The notes: generated by a model from the letters alone, not told the origin. 64,000 nt of DNA from Hymenobacter sp. YIM 151500-1 (GCF_025979885.1 NZ_CP110139.1:2991501-3055500), one strand, 5' to 3'; positions 8,701 through 18,007 are shown, counted from the first letter of the stretch. A program made the numbers and translations.

Positions 8701-8867
8701 TTTTATGGTTATTGGCAAAGTAGCGCCAAGAAAATATAGTCGTCAGGCATACTACCTATATTCTATGCAGCGTTTTACGTAATGAAAGCTAGCGGGTAAG
8801 TAAGTGTAGCCGGCGAGTGGCTTGGTGTCATTGGTTTCTCAATTCATTCATTTAACCATATACCCTC

Positions 8868-9701
8868 ATGACTACCACCGCACCTACCCCGCTCCCGTCC
8901 CTGGACGACATCGTCTTCGAGGGCCGCAACAAAGCCTACGGCGCCTACGTGCTGCGCCAGCAGTACAGCAGCCACCTTCGCACGGCCGTGCTGTTAGCTA
9001 CTACCCTAGCCGCGCTGCTGATTGCTATTCCGCTGGTAGTGCAGCGGCTATGGCCGGCACCTATTCAGGCAGCCGCTCCTGTTATTCCGAATGAGGAAGG
9101 TCATAAGCTGATGAGAGTGGACATAGATCAACCAGTTATGCCACCAGCTCAGGCCAAGCAGGTAGTTGTGCGGCCGCCGCAGTCAGAAGTGCCGACCAAA
9201 GTCGTTCCCAACGATGAGGCCAAACCGGTGGAGCCAAGTCCAGCTGTTGAGCCTATTGATGCGCCCACTGAAGTTGGGCCAGTAGCAAGCACTGGGGCAA
9301 CTGGAAATGAAAATGGTGCCGTTGGTGGCAGCGCAACAGGCGCTGGTGATACTGTAGCTCCGCCCGCCCCGGCGCCGGCCAAGATGGAGCCATTCGTGCA
9401 TGTGGAGGAAATGCCGGAATTCATGGGTGGCAATGCGGCCCTGATGAAGTACTTGCAGCGCCACCTGCGCTACCCCATGCCGGCTCTGCGGGAGGGTGTT
9501 TCAGGCAAAGTCTACATCTCCTTTACCGTGAATACCGACGGCTCTATTACCGACGTGGAAGTGCTGAAGGGCCTGGGATACGGCACCGACGAAGAAGCTT
9601 CCCGCGTGATTCGGCAGATGCCCGCCTGGAAGCCCGGCCGCCAAAACCAGCGCGCGGTGCCCGTCCGGTACAATCTGCCGATTACGTTCCGCTACGAGTA
9701 A
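8868..9701 (+). CDS. Second TonB-family energy transducer
   Basis: 277 residues, the same length as the upstream TonB and clearly its paralogue. It repeats the N-terminal motif LDDIVFEGRNKAYGAYVLR, one membrane helix (about 40-60) and a C-terminal TonB domain with VEEMPEFMGGNAALMKYL and YPMPALREGVSGKVYISF. The spacer differs: it is Ala/Val/Thr/Gly-rich and lacks the poly-Pro runs. It is transcribed on its own, between two terminators, with no own exbBD, so it probably uses the adjacent motor or serves a separate receptor set. Which receptors it serves is unknown. Confidence 0.9.
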   Translation: MTTTAPTPLPSLDDIVFEGRNKAYGAYVLRQQYSSHLRTAVLLATTLAALLIAIPLVVQRLWPAPIQAAAPVIPNEEGHKLMRVDIDQPVMPPAQAKQVVVRPPQSEVPTKVVPNDEAKPVEPSPAVEPIDAPTEVGPVASTGATGNENGAVGGSATGAGDTVAPPAPAPAKMEPFVHVEEMPEFMGGNAALMKYLQRHLRYPMPALREGVSGKVYISFTVNTDGSITDVEVLKGLGYGTDEEASRVIRQMPAWKPGRQNQRAVPVRYNLPITFRYE

Positions 9702-9736
9702 AGCTGCCGGCCGCAACCTAGGCGCGGCCTTGAAGT

Positions 9737-9782
9737 AAGTCAAAACCAACTGGTGACCTGTCGCCAGTTGGTTTTGACTTTT
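9737..9782 (+). terminator. Intrinsic terminator after the second tonB
   Basis: A perfect 17-bp stem (9737-9753 with 9764-9780) with a 10-nt loop, followed by TTTT within CTTTTATT. It separates the second tonB gene from the small membrane protein and PstS-like gene. Confidence 0.88.
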
Positions 9783-9887
9783 ATTGCGGCAATAAAACCT
9801 CCGCCGGCTCGTTTGCCAGAGCCGTAAAACGAACAAACCTTACGCGGTTCTACGTTAGGAGCATGTACACTCGCACTTGCTTTTCAC

Positions 9888-10142
9888 ATGCAACATCGTC
9901 CGCACACCGACGAACGTCTGGGCCAGCGTGGTCCTCAAAACCTGGTCCGTTACTTTATGCTGCTGATGTCGGTGGTGTATGTGGGGCTTGGTCTGTACCT
10001 GTGGTTGGCCCCTCAAACGGCCCTGACGCTGGGCAACACCCCGCGCCAGCTGCTGGCGGCCGTCTTTGTATTTTATGGAATCATTAGATTTGTCCGCACC
10101 TATCAGCAACATTTTAAACGGAATCCGAATGATGCGCGCTAA
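9888..10142 (+). CDS. Small two-helix membrane protein
   Basis: 84 residues with a soluble N-terminus (about 1-19), one hydrophobic helix at about 20-43, a second at about 55-73 and a basic tail. No known domain is recognisable. It overlaps the start of the PstS-like lipoprotein gene by about 14 nt, so the two are likely translated together and act together at the inner membrane. Small proteins of this type are known to sit beside exb/pstS clusters in Bacteroidota genomes, but the function is not established. Confidence 0.65.
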   Translation: MQHRPHTDERLGQRGPQNLVRYFMLLMSVVYVGLGLYLWLAPQTALTLGNTPRQLLAAVFVFYGIIRFVRTYQQHFKRNPNDAR

Positions 10143-11097
10143 CCTGCATGGTCTGAAAGTAGCTCTGACGCTAACCAGTGCGCTATTACTGGCCGGCTGC
10201 GGCAGTGAGGGTACCGGCAAAACGGAAGACTACACCGATACGGCTACGAGCGGCGCTATTCGGATCAGCGTGGATGAAACGTTTGAGCCAATCCTGAAAT
10301 CACACGTCGACACGTTCCAGAAGCTGTACACCGGGGCACGCATCAATGCGTTGTACCGGCCTGAGCAGGAAGCCATGCGGGCCTTGCTGGCCGACAGCGT
10401 ACGGCTGGCGGTATTGTCGCGGGAGCTGAACCAGGAAGAACGTGCCCTGCTGGACCAGCAAAAGATGATGCCGCGCACCACCCGCATTGGGGTAGACGGG
10501 GTGGCCATTATCGTGCATCCCAGCAACCCCGATTCGCTGCTCACGCTGGCCCAGCTTCGGGGCATTTTTACGGGCCAGCAACAGCAGTGGAACCAGGTAA
10601 ATACTAAAAATAAGCTGGGGGCCATTACCGTTGTGTTCGACAATAACAACTCCAGTACTGCCCGCTTCGTGCAGGACTCGGTGACCAGGGGAGGTGCTTT
10701 GACGAAGCAGGCTTTTGCCTCGAAATCGAACCCAGCTCTACTGGATTACGTTGCAACTCATCCAAACGCAATTGGCGTAATCGGCGTCAACTGGATCAGT
10801 GACCGGGACGATGCCGCCGTTCAAAAGTTCCTGAAGCGGGTTCGGGTGGTGGGGGTAAGCGCCAAAGACAAGCCTGCCTCGCCCGATGATTACGTCCAGC
10901 CTTACCAAGCCTACCTGGCCCAGAAAACCTATCCGTTGCGGCGCGAGCTGTATATTATCAGCCGGGAAGCGCGGGCGGGCCTTGGCACCGGTTTTGCCTC
11001 TTTCGTAGCCGGCCAGAAGGGCCAGCTGATTATGCTAAAGGCGGGCCTGATGCCGGCTACGGGCCAAGTGCGCGTGGTCGAGGTAAAGCCTCAATAA
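10129..11097 (+). CDS. PstS-like substrate-binding lipoprotein
   Basis: About 322 residues. The N-terminus is a lipoprotein signal with the lipobox LLAGC (Cys 24, or 23 if the second ATG at 10132 is used). The mature part is a PBP-like fold of the phosphate-binding PstS family: an early strand IRISVDETFEPIL, a middle motif RGIFTGQQQQW and an NNSSTARFV loop where true PstS has its phosphate loop. No pstC, pstA or pstB is nearby. It lies between TonB genes and a TPR gene, so it may be a sensor or adaptor in envelope energisation rather than a transporter subunit. Ligand unknown. Confidence 0.8.
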   Translation: MMRANLHGLKVALTLTSALLLAGCGSEGTGKTEDYTDTATSGAIRISVDETFEPILKSHVDTFQKLYTGARINALYRPEQEAMRALLADSVRLAVLSRELNQEERALLDQQKMMPRTTRIGVDGVAIIVHPSNPDSLLTLAQLRGIFTGQQQQWNQVNTKNKLGAITVVFDNNNSSTARFVQDSVTRGGALTKQAFASKSNPALLDYVATHPNAIGVIGVNWISDRDDAAVQKFLKRVRVVGVSAKDKPASPDDYVQPYQAYLAQKTYPLRRELYIISREARAGLGTGFASFVAGQKGQLIMLKAGLMPATGQVRVVEVKPQ

Positions 11098-11148
11098 CTA
11101 CCTTTCTGTTCTTTTCCTTCCACTCGTTTTTCATTTAACCCTTTGCAC

Positions 11149-12795
11149 ATGAATCTCAAGCCCTGGAAGCTTACGCTCCTCGCTGCCTTGTCTGTTTCTG
11201 GCACTGCTGCCTTCGCTCAGTCTGTCCAGAGCGCGCAAAAGGCTATGGAGCTGGAGCGGTACAATGAAGCCCGCGCAATGTTGCTCCGTCAGGGTCAGTC
11301 GAACGAAACTTCGTACGAGCTGGGCCGCCTGTATCAGATGCGCGACATGCCTGACTCGGCAGCGTTCTATTTCAGCCGCATTTCGCTGAACCAGAAAGAC
11401 CCGCTGACTATGATTGCCGCTGGCCGCGCCGCGCTGGCCCGAGGCAAAGCGGCCGAAGCAGAAATTCAGTTCGACAATGCAGTGAAAGCCACCAAGGGTA
11501 AAGACCCGAAGGTGTACACCCTGATTGCGCAGGCGTATGCGGAGTCCGACATCAAAGACATCAACAAGGCTCTCAGCTACGTGAGTGCTGGCGAAAAGCT
11601 GGGCAAGGGAAAAGACGACCCGGCCCTAATGATTGCCCGCGGCGACCTGTACCTCAAAACTGAACAGGGTGGCGGCGACGCTATGACCAGCTACGAACGG
11701 GCTTCGCTGGCCGACCCGAACAACGTGCAAGCCTATGTACGTAAGGGTCAGTTGAACATGCGCGCCCGCACGTACAACGACGCCAAAACTAACTTTGACA
11801 AGGCTATCAGCCTGGACCCGAACTACGCTCCGGCCTACAACTCCTTGGCTGAAACCTACTACTTCGCTGGCCGCTACGACGATGCCCTGGCTCAGTTCCA
11901 GAAGTACTCGTCACTGGCCGAGAAGTCGTCGAACACCGACGCTAAGTACGCCTCGTTCCTGTACCTGACCAAGAAGTATCCGGAGGCGCTGGCAGAGGTG
12001 GATAAGGTGTTGGCCAAGGACCCGAACAACCTCACCATGAACCGCTTGCGGGCCTACACCCTGTACGAAACCGGCCGCAACGACGAGGCTCTGACTGCTA
12101 TGCAGAAGTACCTGCAACTAGCCAGCGCCAGCAACAAAGTCATTACCGAAGACAATGTGTACTACGGTAAGATGCTGATTAAAGGCGGCAAAACGCAGGA
12201 AGGCGCAGCCATCATTCAGAAGGCTATTGATGCCGACCCGAAGAAAGCTGCCGAGTTGCAGGGTGAACTTGCTCAGGCCTATATCTCAGCCAAAGACTAT
12301 CCTCGCGCCATTAGCACCTACCGGGCCCGTATGAAGGCTTCCAACGGTGGTGAGTTGACCGATAAGGTGTATCTGGGCCGGGCCTACGAGATGAACGGCC
12401 AGTTCACTCAGGCTGACAGCTTGTATACCTTAGTAGTAACGGAGCGTCCGAACTACGTTCCTGGCTACCAGATGCGGGCTCGGGCCAATGCTAACATCGA
12501 TAAAGACTCGAAGCAAGGCTTGGCTAAGCCTCACTACGAGAAATACATCGAGGTAGCAGGTGGCACGCCGGAAAACGTTGCCAAGTACAAGTCGGGTCTG
12601 GTGGAGGCCAACAAGTACTTGGGCTCGTATTACTACTTCACGAAAGGCGACAAGGCCGCTTCGCTCCCGTATTGGCAGCAAGTGCTGGTGCTGGACCCCA
12701 ACGACCAGCAGGCCAAAACGGCCGTAGATGAGATTTCGGGCAAAAACAAAACCGCCTCGAAAACTCCCGCCAAAGCTCCGGTAAAGCGCAAGTAA
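11149..12795 (+). CDS. Periplasmic tetratricopeptide-repeat protein
   Basis: 549 residues starting with a cleavable signal (MNLKPWKLTLLAALSVSG, cleavage after Ala-Phe-Ala). The rest is built of about ten TPR units, e.g. YNDAKTNFDKAISLDPNYAP and YFAGRYDDALAQFQKYSS, plus a Lys/Ala-rich tail. TPR arrays are protein-binding scaffolds. It follows the PstS-like gene by 51 nt on the same strand and ends at a terminator. It is likely the last member of the TonB/PstS-like locus. ATG at 11149 fits the signal peptide better than the in-frame TTG at 11143. Confidence 0.85.
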   Translation: MNLKPWKLTLLAALSVSGTAAFAQSVQSAQKAMELERYNEARAMLLRQGQSNETSYELGRLYQMRDMPDSAAFYFSRISLNQKDPLTMIAAGRAALARGKAAEAEIQFDNAVKATKGKDPKVYTLIAQAYAESDIKDINKALSYVSAGEKLGKGKDDPALMIARGDLYLKTEQGGGDAMTSYERASLADPNNVQAYVRKGQLNMRARTYNDAKTNFDKAISLDPNYAPAYNSLAETYYFAGRYDDALAQFQKYSSLAEKSSNTDAKYASFLYLTKKYPEALAEVDKVLAKDPNNLTMNRLRAYTLYETGRNDEALTAMQKYLQLASASNKVITEDNVYYGKMLIKGGKTQEGAAIIQKAIDADPKKAAELQGELAQAYISAKDYPRAISTYRARMKASNGGELTDKVYLGRAYEMNGQFTQADSLYTLVVTERPNYVPGYQMRARANANIDKDSKQGLAKPHYEKYIEVAGGTPENVAKYKSGLVEANKYLGSYYYFTKGDKAASLPYWQQVLVLDPNDQQAKTAVDEISGKNKTASKTPAKAPVKRK

Positions 12796-12810
12796 ACTTC
12801 TGACATCCAT

Positions 12811-12846
12811 GAAAAAGCCTGCTTCAAGTTGAAGCAGGCTTTTTCG
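12811..12846. terminator. Bidirectional intrinsic terminator
   Basis: A 15-bp perfect stem (12811-12825 with 12831-12845) and 5-nt loop, flanked by A5 on the left and T5 on the right. It serves both the rightward TPR gene and the convergent pseudouridine synthase gene. Confidence 0.9.
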
Positions 12847-12867
12847 TGTTTGTGCGGCTCTACCAAA

Positions 12868-13968
12868 TCAATGTTGATTGGCAATGTACTGCTCCCATTT
12901 TTCCAGAACGGCTACGAAATCAGCGGGCAATTCGGCCTCAAAGTGCAGATGCTCGTGGGTGGTCGGATGGACGAAGCCCAGGGACTTAGCGTGTAGCGCC
13001 TGCCGGGGCATGAGGGCCAGGGCGTTTTCGGCGAAAGCCTTGTACGAGCCCGTCCGCTGCCCGTACAGCACCCGGTCGCCGCCGTAGGTAGCATCCCCGA
13101 ATAAAGGATGACCAATGTGCTTCATATGGGCCCGGATCTGGTGAGTGCGGCCCGTTTCGAGGTTGCATTGCAGCAAGGCCACGTGGCCAAACGAGCGGAG
13201 CACTTTGTAGTGCGTAACGGCGTGCTTGCCTTGTTCGCCGCCGGGGTACACGGCCTGCACCTTCCGGTCTTTGAGGCTACGCCCGATGTGGCCACGGACA
13301 GTACCTTCCGGTTCTTTGGGTACACCCCACACCAAGGCCAGGTAGGTGCGCTCAATGGTGTGGTGGAAAAACTGATTGGACAGATGAGTCATGGCCCATT
13401 CCGTTTTGCCGATAACGAGCAGACCGGAGGTGTCCTTGTCGATGCGGTGCACTAGGCCCGGCCGAATCTCGCCGTTACGCCCCGTAGGCAGGTTGTTAAG
13501 ATGATACGCCAAGCCGTTTACCAGGGTACCATTCCAGTTGCCGAACGCCGGATGCACCACCAGGCCCGCCGGCTTATTGACAATGAGCAGTTCCTCGTCC
13601 TCGTACCGGATGTCCAGCTCCATAGGCTCCGGCACTACCCTGAACTCCCGGGGCGGCTCGGGCAGCGTGATGGTGATGACATCAAGCGGCTTTACCCGGT
13701 AGTTCGACTTCACGGGCTTGTCGTTCACCTGCACGGCTTCGGCCCGAATAGCATTCTGAATGCGGGTGCGGGACGTGTTGGGCAGGCGGTTGAGCAGAAA
13801 CTTATCCAGGCGCAGCAGCTCCTGCCCCCGATCGGCCCGGATGCGGTGGTGCTCGTACAGTTCGTCGCCTGCGTCGCCCTCCTCTTCATCCAAGTCCGAC
13901 GGCGGTAGCTGCTGCTGGCGGGAAGCGTACTGGTCGTCGTCTGCGGGGTATGCTGGCTCTGTCATCAT
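12868..13968 (-). CDS. RluA-family 23S rRNA pseudouridine synthase (RluD-like)
   Basis: 366 residues. After an acidic N-terminal tail (about 1-45), an S4 RNA-binding domain (about 50-110; RLDKFLLNRLPNTSRTRIQ) precedes the catalytic domain with the signature HRIDKDTSG, whose catalytic Asp is D177. Other matches are NKPAGLVVHP and GRTHQIRAHMKHIGHPL. The S4 domain and length fit RluD/RluC-like enzymes that modify large-subunit rRNA. ATG at 13968 is chosen; the frame is open further upstream without a better start. It is the last gene of the leftward bamA/skp cluster. Confidence 0.9.
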   Translation of the reverse strand: MMTEPAYPADDDQYASRQQQLPPSDLDEEEGDAGDELYEHHRIRADRGQELLRLDKFLLNRLPNTSRTRIQNAIRAEAVQVNDKPVKSNYRVKPLDVITITLPEPPREFRVVPEPMELDIRYEDEELLIVNKPAGLVVHPAFGNWNGTLVNGLAYHLNNLPTGRNGEIRPGLVHRIDKDTSGLLVIGKTEWAMTHLSNQFFHHTIERTYLALVWGVPKEPEGTVRGHIGRSLKDRKVQAVYPGGEQGKHAVTHYKVLRSFGHVALLQCNLETGRTHQIRAHMKHIGHPLFGDATYGGDRVLYGQRTGSYKAFAENALALMPRQALHAKSLGFVHPTTHEHLHFEAELPADFVAVLEKWEQYIANQH

Positions 13969-14064
13969 GCAAGCAAAGGTAGCTCGGCAGCCTCCTGAAA
14001 AACGCAACAGCCGGAACCTACGTCCCGGCTGTGCAATGTGCTCCAGAGTGAATTGGCAACCTTA

Positions 14065-14697
14065 CTACTTCTTGGACTTGGTTTTCGTCTTGGTAGCAGG
14101 CGCGGCGGGTGTAGCGGCCGGAGTAACCGCGGCGGCAGGCTTAGTAGCCGCCGCTGCCGCAGCACCGGGCGTGATGCCCATCTTCTTCAGAATCAAATCC
14201 GAAATGTCACCGTCTTTCGGGCCGTGCAGCAGCACGGGGCTGGCACCGTCGGAGTTAAGCACGTAGGTATAGCCATTCTCGTTGGCTACCTGGTCGATAG
14301 TCTTCTGCAGCTTGTCCAGGGCCGGCTTCAGCAGGGTCTGCTGCTTCTGCTGCAACGACAGCTCCGCGTTCTGCTGGAACTCCTGAATGGACTGCTGTAG
14401 GTTTTGCAGTTCTTTTTCCTTGTCGGCCCGCACGACGTCGGTCATAGTAGCGGCCCCCTTCTGATAGGCTTCGCCTTTGGTGCGAAACTCATTGGCTTTG
14501 GCGTCCAGCTGGTTTTTCAGCTGGGTGCTGTAGTCTTTCAGCTGCGACTCGATTTGCTTGCTTTCGGGCATCTGGGACAAGACATACTCGACGCTGGTAT
14601 AGCCGATTTTCAGCGGTGCGGCGGTCTGTGCCATCGAAGCCGTAGCCGTAGTAAACGTGAGGGCGGCAGCAGCCAGTGCAACGCGAAATTTGTTCAT
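14065..14697 (-). CDS. OmpH/Skp-family periplasmic chaperone (distal copy)
   Basis: 210 residues: signal peptide (MNKFRVALAAAALTF, cleavage after SMAQ), then a long Gln/Lys/Glu-rich helical hairpin typical of Skp/OmpH, which holds unfolded outer-membrane proteins. An Ala/Pro/Thr/Lys-rich tail (about residues 175-210) is added at the end. It follows a second skp gene by 45 nt. A TAACTTTG box on the minus strand at 14738-14745 (matching TAnnTTTG) overlaps the end of that gene and could give separate transcription. An ATG 9 nt upstream (14706) is an alternative start. Confidence 0.87.
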   Translation of the reverse strand: MNKFRVALAAAALTFTTATASMAQTAAPLKIGYTSVEYVLSQMPESKQIESQLKDYSTQLKNQLDAKANEFRTKGEAYQKGAATMTDVVRADKEKELQNLQQSIQEFQQNAELSLQQKQQTLLKPALDKLQKTIDQVANENGYTYVLNSDGASPVLLHGPKDGDISDLILKKMGITPGAAAAAATKPAAAVTPAATPAAPATKTKTKSKK

Positions 14698-14742
14698 GGT
14701 GGTCATTAAAAAGAGAAAAGTCAGAGAGTTAGATGCGCAAAG

Positions 14743-15426
14743 TTACTTTTTTCGGCTAGCTGGCCGCGAGACTGGCTGTCGGGTGGGGCGGGCCGGCGTA
14801 CCGGGCTCCGCTTCTACTTCGGCAGCGTCGCCGGCGGGCGTCTGCGGAGTTGTCACGGTGCGGGCGGTGCCTTTCTGGCCGGGCTGGTTCCGCTCCGGCG
14901 AAGCCAGACCCAGCTCCTCCAGCACAAACTCGGTGTAGTCGTGCGTGGGGTTGGTGTAGAGCATGGTCAGGTCACCAGCCTTGTCGAATACAATGGCCAG
15001 CTGTTTCTTTTTGGCTACTTTCTCAATAGCCTCAAACACCTGGTCCTGTACCGGCTTGGTCAGCTCCTGGCGCTTTTTGAAGAGTTGGCCCTCGAAGCCG
15101 AAGATTTTGTTTTGGTAGGCTTTGATGTCCTGCTCCTTTTTCAAAATCTCGTCCTGGCGCTTCTTCTTCATCGGCTCCGTAAGAACCACTTCTTCGGCCT
15201 GATAATTCCGGTACATCTTGTCGAGGTCTTTTTTCTGGGCCTCGATGTCCTTCTGCCAGTTGGTTGACAGCGTATTCAGCTCCTGCTGGGCCTGGGCGTA
15301 GGCCGGCATCTTGCTCATGATAAACTCCGAGTCGACGTACCCAAACTTCTGGGCCCACGCCAGTTGCGGGGCCCCTACTCCGAGTAGCAGCACCACGGCC
15401 ACTACCCACGAAACCATCTTGTTCAT
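14743..15426 (-). CDS. OmpH/Skp-family periplasmic chaperone (proximal copy)
   Basis: 227 residues starting MNKMVSWVVAVVLLLGVG, a signal peptide with cleavage after AWAQ. The mature protein begins KFGYVDSEFIMSKMP, the usual OmpH opening, then a charged coiled coil with KKDLDKMYRNYQAEE, and a short Pro/Arg-rich tail. It lies 37 nt behind bamA, consistent with a chaperone delivering barrels to the BAM machine. The upstream extension of the frame runs into bamA, so ATG at 15426 is preferred. Confidence 0.88.
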   Translation of the reverse strand: MNKMVSWVVAVVLLLGVGAPQLAWAQKFGYVDSEFIMSKMPAYAQAQQELNTLSTNWQKDIEAQKKDLDKMYRNYQAEEVVLTEPMKKKRQDEILKKEQDIKAYQNKIFGFEGQLFKKRQELTKPVQDQVFEAIEKVAKKKQLAIVFDKAGDLTMLYTNPTHDYTEFVLEELGLASPERNQPGQKGTARTVTTPQTPAGDAAEVEAEPGTPARPTRQPVSRPASRKK

Positions 15427-15463
15427 AGCGGAAAGGAAGAAGTAGCTGGCCGCTCGGCCGCGC

Positions 15464-17998
15464 TTAGCGGATTTGCTGGCCAATGATGAAGTGGAAAATA
15501 CCCTTGTCCTGCTTTTGACCGGCCCGGATGATGGGCACTTGGTCGAAGCCCCAGCCGTAGTCGAAGCCTAGCAAGCCAAACGCCGACATGAAGATACGGG
15601 CCCCGACACCGGCCGAGCGGTACAGCTTGTACGGGTTGTATTGCGAGTACCGGTCGAAGGAGTTACCAGCTTCCGCGAAGCCCAGCACGAACACCGTAGC
15701 CGCGGGGTTCAGGCTAACCGGATAACGCATTTCCAGCACAAACTTATTGTAGGCCACACCCCCGTCTTCCCCTTCGCGAGCCGTAGGAATGGCACTGGCG
15801 TCGTTGGGGTCAGCATAGCCGCGTAAGCCAATAAATTCTTGGCCGACAATAAAGTTGGCCGCGCCGCCAAAGCCCAGGCCCGCGCCACCCAGCCTGAACC
15901 GTTCAAACGGCCCAATCTGGCGGTTGGCTCCGTAGCTGCCAATAAAGCCAAAGTGGGCCCGCGTGTTCAGCACCAGCTTACCTACTACTGGCGTAAACCA
16001 CGAAGCGTCGAACATCCACTTGTGAAACTCCACCCACTCGTTTACGCTGGGGTGCGCTCCGGGGAAAACCGAATACGGCGGCGTCAGGTTTACGCTCAAC
16101 GACAACGACGAACCGCGCCGCGTGAAGGTCGGGTTGTCGATACTGTTGCGGCTGAGCGTGGTGTTGAGGGTGACGTTGGTAGCGTTGCCGGTGCCGCTAG
16201 GGAAGAAATTAGTGCCTAGGAACGGGTAGTTCTGCAGCTCATACCGCGTCACCGACAGCGAATTGCTGAGCGTGAAGTAGTCGTCGGGCCAGCGGAGGCG
16301 GCGGCCCAGGCTGATGCTGGCAGCACTGGTTTTCAGGAAGCTACCGGTTTCGGCATCGAAGTTGGTGCCGGCGCGGTTAATGGTCCGGTTCAGGCTGAAG
16401 GAAAGCGAATTGGGTTTGCGGCCGCCCAGCCACGGCTCCGTAAACGAAAACGAGTAGGCCTGGTACTGCAAGCCGTTGGCTTGGATGTTGAGCGCCAGAC
16501 GCTGTCCGTCGCCAGCCGGCACGGGGCGCCAGTTGCGCAGCTCTCCGGCCTTGCGCAGCGAGAAGTTGTTGAACACCAGGCCCACCGTGCCAATGAAACC
16601 CGCAAAGCCACCCCAGCCGCCCGACAGCGTAATCTGGTCGGAAGGCTTCTCCTCCACTGTGTAGTTGATGTCCACGGTGCCGTCGGCGGGGTTGGGCACC
16701 GGGTTCAGGCCGATTTTCTCTGGGTCAAAGTAGCCCAGAGTAGCAATTTCGCGCTGGGAGCGGATGAGCTGCTCCCGGCTGAACTTCTCGCCCGGCAGCG
16801 TGTACAAGGACCGCCGCACCACGTGGTCGGAGGTTTTGGTGTTGCCGGCAATGTTCACGTCCTTGATGCGGGCCTGCACCCCTTCCGAGATGCGCATCTC
16901 AATGTCGATGGAGTCACCCTCGACTTTGGTTTCTACCGGATCAATAGAGAAGAACAGATAGCCGTCGTTCATGTAGAGCGACGTAATGTCCTGGCCGGTG
17001 GGGTTGTAGTTCAGGCGCTTGTCCAGCGTTTCCTTGCTGTACACGCTGCCCTCCTTGATGCCCAGCACCGAGGCCAGGGTCTTGTCGTCGTAGAGGTAGT
17101 TGCCGCTCCACGTAATGTTGCGGAAGTAGTACTTTGGCCCCTCATCGACCCGCACCACCAGCTTCAGGGCGTCGCCTACCCGCTCCAGCGTGTCCGATAC
17201 CACCACAGCGTCGCGGTAGCCCTGGGCATTGTAGAACTCGAGCAGGCTTTTCTTGTCGTTCTCAAACTCGGCCTTCTGAAACTTGCCGGAGTTGAACAGC
17301 TTCGGAAACTTCTTTTCCTTGGTCTTCTTGAACTTGCCCTTCAGCTTGCCATCCTTGAAAGCCGCGTTGCCCTCAAAAGCAATGTCCCGGATTTTGATTT
17401 TTTCGCCCTTATCCACCTGGATGTTGAGCACCACGCTGTTGGACAGCGACGAGTCGGGCGTCTGGGTGATGTTGACTTTGGCGTCGAGAAAGCCTTTGTT
17501 GGTGTAAAACTTGCGCACCTGCGTACGGGTGTTGTTCAGCAGGGCATCGGTCACCACTTTGCCGCGGATGAGCTTGATTTTGTTTTTCAGCTCGTCGGCC
17601 TGGCCTTTACTGATGCCCGAAAACTCAAACTTCGACAGCCGGGGCCGCTCTTTCAGGTTGAAGTCCAGGAACACGCGGGAACCTTCGGTGCGCTCGATGC
17701 TCACGCTCACGTCACCCAGAATGCCCTGGTCCCAGAGCTTGCGGATGGCTTTGCCAATCTCCTCCCCCGGAATGGTGATAGGGTCCCCGATTTTGAGGCC
17801 GGTCAGGGCAATCAGGGTGTTAGGGTCGAGGTAGCGGGCCCCGCTCACGCTAATGCCGCCCAGCGTATACCGCTGAGGCTCCGCCCCGACAGGTGCAGTG
17901 GCAGGGGCAGTTTGGGCGTGAGCAGCATACGGTGTGCCCACTCCCAAGATGGCCGCCACGGCCACTACCCGACAAATCTTATGATAAGAAGAACTCAT
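15464..17998 (-). CDS. bamA: Outer-membrane protein assembly factor BamA
   Basis: 844 residues: signal peptide (about 1-28), five POTRA domains (about 42-110, 116-185, 190-285, 290-375 and 380-455) and a C-terminal 16-strand barrel (about 465-844). POTRA features such as RYTLGGISVSGARYLDP and IKDVNIAGNTKTSDHVV are clear. BamA folds and inserts beta-barrel proteins into the outer membrane. The C-terminus is HFIIGQQIR, not the usual terminal Phe. It starts 9 nt after uppS and is followed by two skp genes, a classical envelope-biogenesis order. Confidence 0.93.
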   Translation of the reverse strand: MSSSYHKICRVVAVAAILGVGTPYAAHAQTAPATAPVGAEPQRYTLGGISVSGARYLDPNTLIALTGLKIGDPITIPGEEIGKAIRKLWDQGILGDVSVSIERTEGSRVFLDFNLKERPRLSKFEFSGISKGQADELKNKIKLIRGKVVTDALLNNTRTQVRKFYTNKGFLDAKVNITQTPDSSLSNSVVLNIQVDKGEKIKIRDIAFEGNAAFKDGKLKGKFKKTKEKKFPKLFNSGKFQKAEFENDKKSLLEFYNAQGYRDAVVVSDTLERVGDALKLVVRVDEGPKYYFRNITWSGNYLYDDKTLASVLGIKEGSVYSKETLDKRLNYNPTGQDITSLYMNDGYLFFSIDPVETKVEGDSIDIEMRISEGVQARIKDVNIAGNTKTSDHVVRRSLYTLPGEKFSREQLIRSQREIATLGYFDPEKIGLNPVPNPADGTVDINYTVEEKPSDQITLSGGWGGFAGFIGTVGLVFNNFSLRKAGELRNWRPVPAGDGQRLALNIQANGLQYQAYSFSFTEPWLGGRKPNSLSFSLNRTINRAGTNFDAETGSFLKTSAASISLGRRLRWPDDYFTLSNSLSVTRYELQNYPFLGTNFFPSGTGNATNVTLNTTLSRNSIDNPTFTRRGSSLSLSVNLTPPYSVFPGAHPSVNEWVEFHKWMFDASWFTPVVGKLVLNTRAHFGFIGSYGANRQIGPFERFRLGGAGLGFGGAANFIVGQEFIGLRGYADPNDASAIPTAREGEDGGVAYNKFVLEMRYPVSLNPAATVFVLGFAEAGNSFDRYSQYNPYKLYRSAGVGARIFMSAFGLLGFDYGWGFDQVPIIRAGQKQDKGIFHFIIGQQIR

Positions 17999-18007
17999 TC
18001 TGCTTGA

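Noticed and set aside
10129..11097. Phosphate ABC transporter (pst) operon
   Set aside because: Only a PstS-like protein is present; there is no permease or ATPase gene, so a transporter call is not supported.
16481..18007. 508-codon open frame on the plus strand
   Set aside because: Antisense to bamA; composition is Val/Gln/His/Arg-rich without any domain, typical of a shadow frame.
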